DNA of 64,000 nucleotides, taken from NCBI GenBank assembly GCA_030684575.1, contig JAUXVD010000012.1:1-64000 (forward strand), written 5' to 3'. A program made the position numbers and the translations under genes. Below are positions 60,118-64,000 of the stretch, one piece after another. The notes under the pieces are model-generated. The model was not told the DNA's origin, searched no databases, and saw nothing but the letters and a program-made list of their open reading frames with translations. The stretch comes from Nitrospirota bacterium (GTDB taxonomy: Bacteria; Nitrospirota; Nitrospiria; Nitrospirales; Nitrospiraceae). Numbering within the stretch: the first letter of the stretch is position 1; each line of letters opens with the position of its first letter.

Positions 60118-61064
60118 GAGATACTGCAGTGGGATGATTCATGTGCCTTGAGCACCGAGGCGAGCGTATCGATGAGGGCGGGTGAATCGTTCAGCATAGC
60201 GATGCGCTCAAGTTGGAGACCACGACCAGCCGCATACTGTTTCAGTTCGATATCGATATCGTAGAGCGTTTCCACATGGTCGCAGAGAAAGCCGATCGGC
60301 GCGACCAATACCTGCCGGTGGCCCTCACGCGCCAGCTCATCCACCGCCGACTCCACCGTCGGCCCCAGCCATGGCTCGCTCGACCGGCCCTGGCTCTGAT
60401 AGGCAAACCGTGTCGGCTGGGATCCCAGCAACATCTTGACGGCATCGACCGTGCCCTTGACCTCGTCGGGATAGGGATCCTTCATCGCGACGATACGCTC
60501 GGGAAGGCTATGGGCCGTAAAGAGCACCGGCACTGTCGCTCGTACATCTGCCGGAAATTTCAGCAACGCCTGCCGGATGTTCTCGACGATCCCTGCAATC
60601 AGTCCGGGATGTCGATGCCAACTGCCGACGTAACTCACCGGGGCGTCACCCAGCAGCGCAGCCTGTGCCTCTTCGACTTTTTTCCGATAGGCGCCGGTAC
60701 TCAGCGAGGACTGTTGCGGCGCCAGACAAAGCCCGATGATCTGTTGCGGCCCCTCGCCTAACAGGTCGGCATAGGTCTCCTTGATAAACGGATGCCAATG
60801 CCGCAACCCGACGTAGACGCGATATCGCTCGCCACCGGCCTCGTTCAATCGCTGTTCGAGCTTCTTCGCCACATCCTTGGAGATGCCAACCGCCGGGGAC
60901 TTCCCGCCCGTGGCTCGATACCGTTCCCGAATTTCTTCGACCAGTTCAGGTGGCGTGGGGCGACCGCCCCGCACATCCAGCAGAAACGGCTCCACATTCT
61001 CCAAACTATCCGGCCCACCCATGGCCATGAGCAGCACGGCAGTAGGGCGTTTCGATTCAGGCAT
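60114..61064 (-). CDS. hemH: ferrochelatase
   Basis: A 316-residue enzyme inserting iron into the porphyrin. It has VLLMAMGGPDSLENVEPFLL, IGLCLAPQQSSLSTGAYRKK, PVLFTAHSLPERIVA (catalytic His) and PIGFLCDHVETLYDIDIE (catalytic Glu). ATG 61064 has GAGGA 5 bases upstream. The longer frame starting at GTG 61118 runs through a hairpin. It overlaps the hemY start by 4 bases. Its sequence style is close to the ferrochelatases that act late in both haem routes, and the substrate (proto- versus coproporphyrin) is open. Confidence 0.95.
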   Translation of the reverse strand: MPESKRPTAVLLMAMGGPDSLENVEPFLLDVRGGRPTPPELVEEIRERYRATGGKSPAVGISKDVAKKLEQRLNEAGGERYRVYVGLRHWHPFIKETYADLLGEGPQQIIGLCLAPQQSSLSTGAYRKKVEEAQAALLGDAPVSYVGSWHRHPGLIAGIVENIRQALLKFPADVRATVPVLFTAHSLPERIVAMKDPYPDEVKGTVDAVKMLLGSQPTRFAYQSQGRSSEPWLGPTVESAVDELAREGHRQVLVAPIGFLCDHVETLYDIDIELKQYAAGRGLQLERIAMLNDSPALIDTLASVLKAHESSHCSIS

Positions 61065-61086
61065 CGTTCCTCGTCGTCCGTGAAAC

Positions 61087-61118
61087 GTGAAGCGTCTCGG
61101 ATGTAAGAGACGCTTCAC
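61087..61118 (-). promoter_or_regulatory. perfect 12-bp hairpin between hemE and hemH
   Basis: GTGAAGCGTCTC and GAGACGCTTCAC form a perfect 12-bp stem around the 8-base loop. It sits 6 bases after the hemE stop and 22 bases before the hemH ATG. No T-run follows, so it is more likely an mRNA-processing or stability element, or a partial attenuator, than a terminator. Confidence 0.7.
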
Positions 61119-61123
61119 CGCTC

Positions 61124-62152
61124 CTAGCGTTGACTGAGCTTGTGCACCATATCGATGGTGGCAGCCACATGCTCGATCGGAGTCGTCGGCAAGATTCCAT
61201 GGCCCAGATTGAAGATATGGCCTGGCCGGCCAGCGGCTCTGCGCAAAATATCGGCGACGCGGCGTTCGATTTCTGGCAATGGCGCATAGAGCGCTAAGGG
61301 GTCGAGATTCCCCTGCACCGCCACATCATGCCCCACCATGGCCCAGGCCTCATCGAGATGGATGCGCCAGTCGACCCCGATCACATCCCCGCCCGCTTTC
61401 CGCATCTGACGAAGCATCGCCGAGGTGCCCGTACCGAAATGAATCATCGGGACGCCTTCCCGCTTCAACCCTTCAAAAATCAATTGGACATGCGGCATCA
61501 CATATTCTTCATAGTCGCCGATGGAAAGGCAGCCGACCCAACTGTCGAACAGCTGAATCACCTGCGCGCCGGCCTTGATTTGCCGCCGCAGATAGCCGGT
61601 AATCACCCGCGCAAACTTGTCCATGAGCAGATGCCAGGTCTTCGGCTCGCCATACATCATCTGTTTGGTGAGGAGATAGTTCCGCGAACTCCCGCCCTCA
61701 ATGGCATAACTCGCGAGCGTGAACGGTGCCCCGGCAAACCCGATCAACGGCACGCGCCCGTTCAATGCGCGGCGCGCTTGACGGATGGCTTCGGCCACAT
61801 ACTCCAGTTCATCCCCGTCGATCACCTTGAGCCGCTCCACGTCCGCCTGGGTGCGAACCGGATTGTGGATGACCGGCCCCTCGCCTTCCGCGAACTCTAG
61901 ATTGAGGCCCATCGGTTCGAGTGGCAACAGGATGTCGGCAAAAATAATGGCCGCATCGAGCGGAAAACGATCGATCGGCTGCATCGTAACCTGCGCCGCC
62001 AACTCCGGCGTCTTGCACAGCTCCAGCATCGAATGCTTCGCGCGAAGCGCACGGTATTCCGCCATATAACGGCCCGCCTGGCGCATGAACCAGACCGGCG
62101 TACAATCAACCGGTTCGCGCCGGCACGCTTTGAGAAAACGATCATTCATCAT
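61124..62152 (-). CDS. hemE: uroporphyrinogen III decarboxylase
   Basis: A 342-residue enzyme converting uroporphyrinogen III to coproporphyrinogen III. It has VWFMRQAGRYMAEYRALRAK, MQPIDRFPLDAAIIFADILL (active Asp), LIGFAGAPFTLASYAIEGGS, VIQLFDSWVGCLS, IGVDWRIHLDEAW and FNLGHGILPTTPIEHVA. It is the first gene of the hemE-hemH-hemY run. No clear promoter is seen within the 20 bases before it. Confidence 0.97.
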   Translation of the reverse strand: MMNDRFLKACRREPVDCTPVWFMRQAGRYMAEYRALRAKHSMLELCKTPELAAQVTMQPIDRFPLDAAIIFADILLPLEPMGLNLEFAEGEGPVIHNPVRTQADVERLKVIDGDELEYVAEAIRQARRALNGRVPLIGFAGAPFTLASYAIEGGSSRNYLLTKQMMYGEPKTWHLLMDKFARVITGYLRRQIKAGAQVIQLFDSWVGCLSIGDYEEYVMPHVQLIFEGLKREGVPMIHFGTGTSAMLRQMRKAGGDVIGVDWRIHLDEAWAMVGHDVAVQGNLDPLALYAPLPEIERRVADILRRAAGRPGHIFNLGHGILPTTPIEHVAATIDMVHKLSQR

Positions 62153-62516
62153 TTCTGCATTCTAGAGACGAGGGGGCGAGGGTGTCAATTCGCAATGGAA
62201 CGAGTGCCGTGGCACGAGGTCGTCCTGACATCGCGTCTGCATAAACAGTAGACAACCCCTCTGATTTCTATAGAATACAAGGGAAGGTTCATGCTGCCGC
62301 TGACGTCCTGTTTCACTTTTCAAACGGTTCTGTGTATAATGACTCGTTCTTGCACCGCTGGAGTCCCAAAGTCGTAGTCTTTGCACTCTAGTATCTGCGG
62401 CCTGCCTAACGAGTTATATTCACACGCGCCGCGATCTCACTCAGCCTTACCGGGGCAATCTGTGCCTTGCACCACGTCCCAGTAACGCATCGCCCCCTGA
62501 TCTTGGAGGTAAGCGA
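62153..62516. other. intergenic region between hemE and desaturase, with promoter
   Basis: A divergent regulatory region. It holds the desaturase promoter at 62312-62340 and a long 5' leader. An ACTCGTT (62342-62348) and its complement AACGAGT (62408-62414) could pair in that leader. Nothing else is recognised. Confidence 0.5.
62312..62340 (+). promoter_or_regulatory. promoter of the desaturase gene with long leader
   Basis: TTCACT (62312-62317) and a perfect TATAAT (62335-62340) are 17 bases apart. The start would fall near 62347, giving an untranslated leader of about 170 nt before the ATG at 62517. A leader this long is unusual here and may carry control. Confidence 0.55.
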
Positions 62517-63491
62517 ATGTCAGATGTATCCGTCCTACAGACAACGAAAGCCCAGAACCTCAAGCTCACGGTACTCCGTTGGTTCGATTCCTGGGCCGGC
62601 ATTGAGAATATGAAGGTCGAAGGCCCTCCAAAAATGGACTGGATCCGTTGCATCCCGCTCATCGCCGTCCATGTGATGTGTCTCGGAATTATCTGGGTAG
62701 GATGGAGCTGGACAGCCGTTGCTGTGGCGACGGCCTTTTATTTTGTGCGCATGTTCGCCATCACCGGCTGGTACCACCGTTACTTTTCGCACCGAACCTT
62801 CAAGACGTCACGCGCCTGCCAATTTGCCTTCGCGGTCCTGGGAGGCTCCTGCGCCCAGCGCGGTCCGCTCTGGTGGGCCGGGCACCATCGCCATCACCAC
62901 ATCGCATCAGATACACCGGATGACGTCCACTCCCCTCTGCACGGAGGATTTCTCTGGTCACATATGGGCTGGTTCACTTCACAGACGCACTTTGCCCCTC
63001 GGTTGAAGAACATTGCAGACTTCGCGAAGTTCCCCGAGCTCCGCTTCCTGGATCGATTCGATATCCTCGTGCCCACCCTCGCCGGGTTCGGCATGTTCGG
63101 ACTGGGGATGCTGCTCGAAGCCTATGCCCCAGGCCTCGGCACGAATGGCCCCCAGATGTTGATCTGGGGCTTCTTCGTCTCAACCGTTGTGCTCATCCAC
63201 GGCACCTGCACCATCAACTCCCTTTCTCATGTCTACGGCTCTCAGCGATACGAAACGGGAGACACCAGCCGCAACAATTTCATTCTTGCGCTGATCACCA
63301 TGGGGGAAGGCTGGCACAACAATCACCACTACTATCCGGCATCCACCCGCCAAGGATTTTATTGGTGGGAAGTCGATATGACCTACTACTGCCTCAAGCT
63401 GATGGAACGGCTCGGGCTGGTGTGGGACATCAAGGATGTGCCGATCTACGTGCGTGAAGGCAAGAGCAAGCAGGACGCCATCGCGGTATAA
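62517..63491 (+). CDS. membrane fatty acid (acyl) desaturase
   Basis: A 324-residue integral membrane di-iron enzyme. Two hydrophobic regions are near residues 45-80 and 195-235. The three His boxes are WYHRYFSHRTF (HxxxxH), AGHHRHHH (HxxHH) and GEGWHNNHHYYPAS (HxxHH), as in acyl-CoA/acyl-lipid delta-9 desaturases. GGAGG lies 7 bases before the ATG. It introduces double bonds into membrane fatty acids, with oxygen and an electron donor (a ferredoxin such as that at 33021 is possible but unproven). Confidence 0.94.
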   Translation: MSDVSVLQTTKAQNLKLTVLRWFDSWAGIENMKVEGPPKMDWIRCIPLIAVHVMCLGIIWVGWSWTAVAVATAFYFVRMFAITGWYHRYFSHRTFKTSRACQFAFAVLGGSCAQRGPLWWAGHHRHHHIASDTPDDVHSPLHGGFLWSHMGWFTSQTHFAPRLKNIADFAKFPELRFLDRFDILVPTLAGFGMFGLGMLLEAYAPGLGTNGPQMLIWGFFVSTVVLIHGTCTINSLSHVYGSQRYETGDTSRNNFILALITMGEGWHNNHHYYPASTRQGFYWWEVDMTYYCLKLMERLGLVWDIKDVPIYVREGKSKQDAIAV

Positions 63492-63496
63492 CGTGC

Positions 63497-63532
63497 GAAC
63501 CGCCGCTTGTGACTCGTTACAAACGGCGGTTC
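63497..63532. terminator. probable bidirectional terminator hairpin
   Basis: GAACCGCCG (63497-63505) and CGGCGGTTC (63524-63532) form a perfect 9-bp stem, extended inward by TTGT/ACAA. It sits between the desaturase stop and the stop of the convergent gene at 63535. No T-tract follows on either strand. Confidence 0.6.
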
Positions 63533-63534
63533 CT

Positions 63535-64000
63535 CTACACCCACTCCGTCGACTCTCGAGAGGGGCCTTCAGTCACCCGCCCAACGAGCGCTGCACGAAT
63601 CTCTCGGCTCACCTGATCGATGTCCCCAAGATCCGAGGCCGCAACGATCCAGGCCTCTGCCGGTTCAAGTTCAATTCGGTAATGGTTCTTCCTCGCCGAA
63701 AACCATTCGATGTAGGGATGCGGCACGAGGTTCGGGTGGGGGTCGAACGAGATCAGATTCACCGTTCCGATTTGTGGATTTTCCATGTCCCCGATGATCT
63801 GCCCGGCAAGATCCTCGTCTTCAAACCGGGAATTCCGAAACTGAATGACCTGCCCCGCGATATCGGGTTTAAAATTTCCACGCAAATACACATCGACTGG
63901 ACCGATCACGGCAAACAAGATCCGCCCCACGATCGTTCCCTCGACGCGATTGTCCAGAAACCCTTCCTGCACCCAGCGCCCATTGCCAAATTTTTGTGAC
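63535..64000 (-). CDS. conserved hypothetical protein, C-terminal part (runs off window)
   Basis: The open frame continues through the window end, so the start is outside. The visible 154 residues read KFGNGRWVQEGFLDNRVEGT, then RILFAVIGPVDVYLRGNFKP, then a polar C-terminus. The NGRW..GFLDNRVEG opening looks like a beta-strand-rich domain. No signal peptide can be judged. No family recognised. It is convergent with the desaturase gene. Confidence 0.75.
   Translation of the reverse strand, partial: SQKFGNGRWVQEGFLDNRVEGTIVGRILFAVIGPVDVYLRGNFKPDIAGQVIQFRNSRFEDEDLAGQIIGDMENPQIGTVNLISFDPHPNLVPHPYIEWFSARKNHYRIELEPAEAWIVAASDLGDIDQVSREIRAALVGRVTEGPSRESTEWV

Overview
The window is a stretch of ordinary-looking bacterial chromosome. 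It is GC-rich, densely packed, and carries short operons on both strands. Gene content fits a nitrite-oxidising-type Nitrospira (phylum Nitrospirota): many NtrC-type regulators, a squalene synthase, a free-standing cupredoxin, GldA/F/G-like transport genes, HEAT-repeat proteins and abundant palindromic intergenic repeats. That assignment is inferred from remembered gene content; no marker gene such as nxr or 16S lies in the window.

Layout: 1-624 holds the 5' end of tuf and tRNA-Thr, -Gly and -Tyr (minus strand). 941-4962 holds a secreted metalloprotease-like protein, a UvrD-type helicase and an unknown protein. 5035-9894 has glycogen phosphorylase, two HEAT-repeat proteins and a coiled-coil membrane protein. 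9946-11621 has a basic peptide, an RlpA-like protein and a small exported protein. 11845-16487 is a four-gene ABC-2/GldG/DUF4340 operon. 16719-22229 has a response regulator, tRNA-Arg, a DpnII/MboI-like protein with a damaged active site, an Lrp-type domain, a lipoprotein and an NtrC/sensor-kinase pair. 22450-31305 has malQ, HDOD, an acyltransferase pseudogene, cytochrome c, queC, dksA-like, sigma factor/apt, acylphosphatase and tRNA-Pro. 31344-34102 has alanine dehydrogenase and a four-gene iron-sulfur cluster. 34571-42980 has an exported protein with a structured leader, a cupredoxin/squalene synthase/membrane protein operon, htpX, a glutathione peroxidase-like gene and an MFS transporter. 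43395-47744 is a regulatory island (receiver, diguanylate cyclase, hybrid kinase, Hpt). 47781-56661 has tRNA-Ala, purMN, DUF4197, an NtrYX-like pair, DUF1844 and mazG. 56662-58232 is a foreign-looking insert. 58242-62152 is a hemE-hemH-hemY operon and 62517-63491 a fatty acid desaturase.

The genes connect in several ways. GlgP and MalQ together form a cytoplasmic glycogen/maltodextrin degradation route. HemE/H/Y form the end of haem synthesis, which would supply c-type cytochromes such as the one at 26857. Squalene synthase points to hopanoid or squalene lipids, and the desaturase to membrane fluidity control. The receiver/GGDEF/hybrid kinase/Hpt genes could form one phosphorelay with c-di-GMP output.

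The least ordinary signals are these: the DpnII/MboI-family protein that has lost two expected catalytic residues; a family of about 125-bp hairpin elements in three copies whose outer arms co-vary; the foreign gene at 56959 inserted at the 3' end of a host gene with a diverged second copy of that 3' end on its far side; a structured leader at 35742-35819; and perfect hairpins at hemE/hemH and over the cupredoxin ribosome-binding site.
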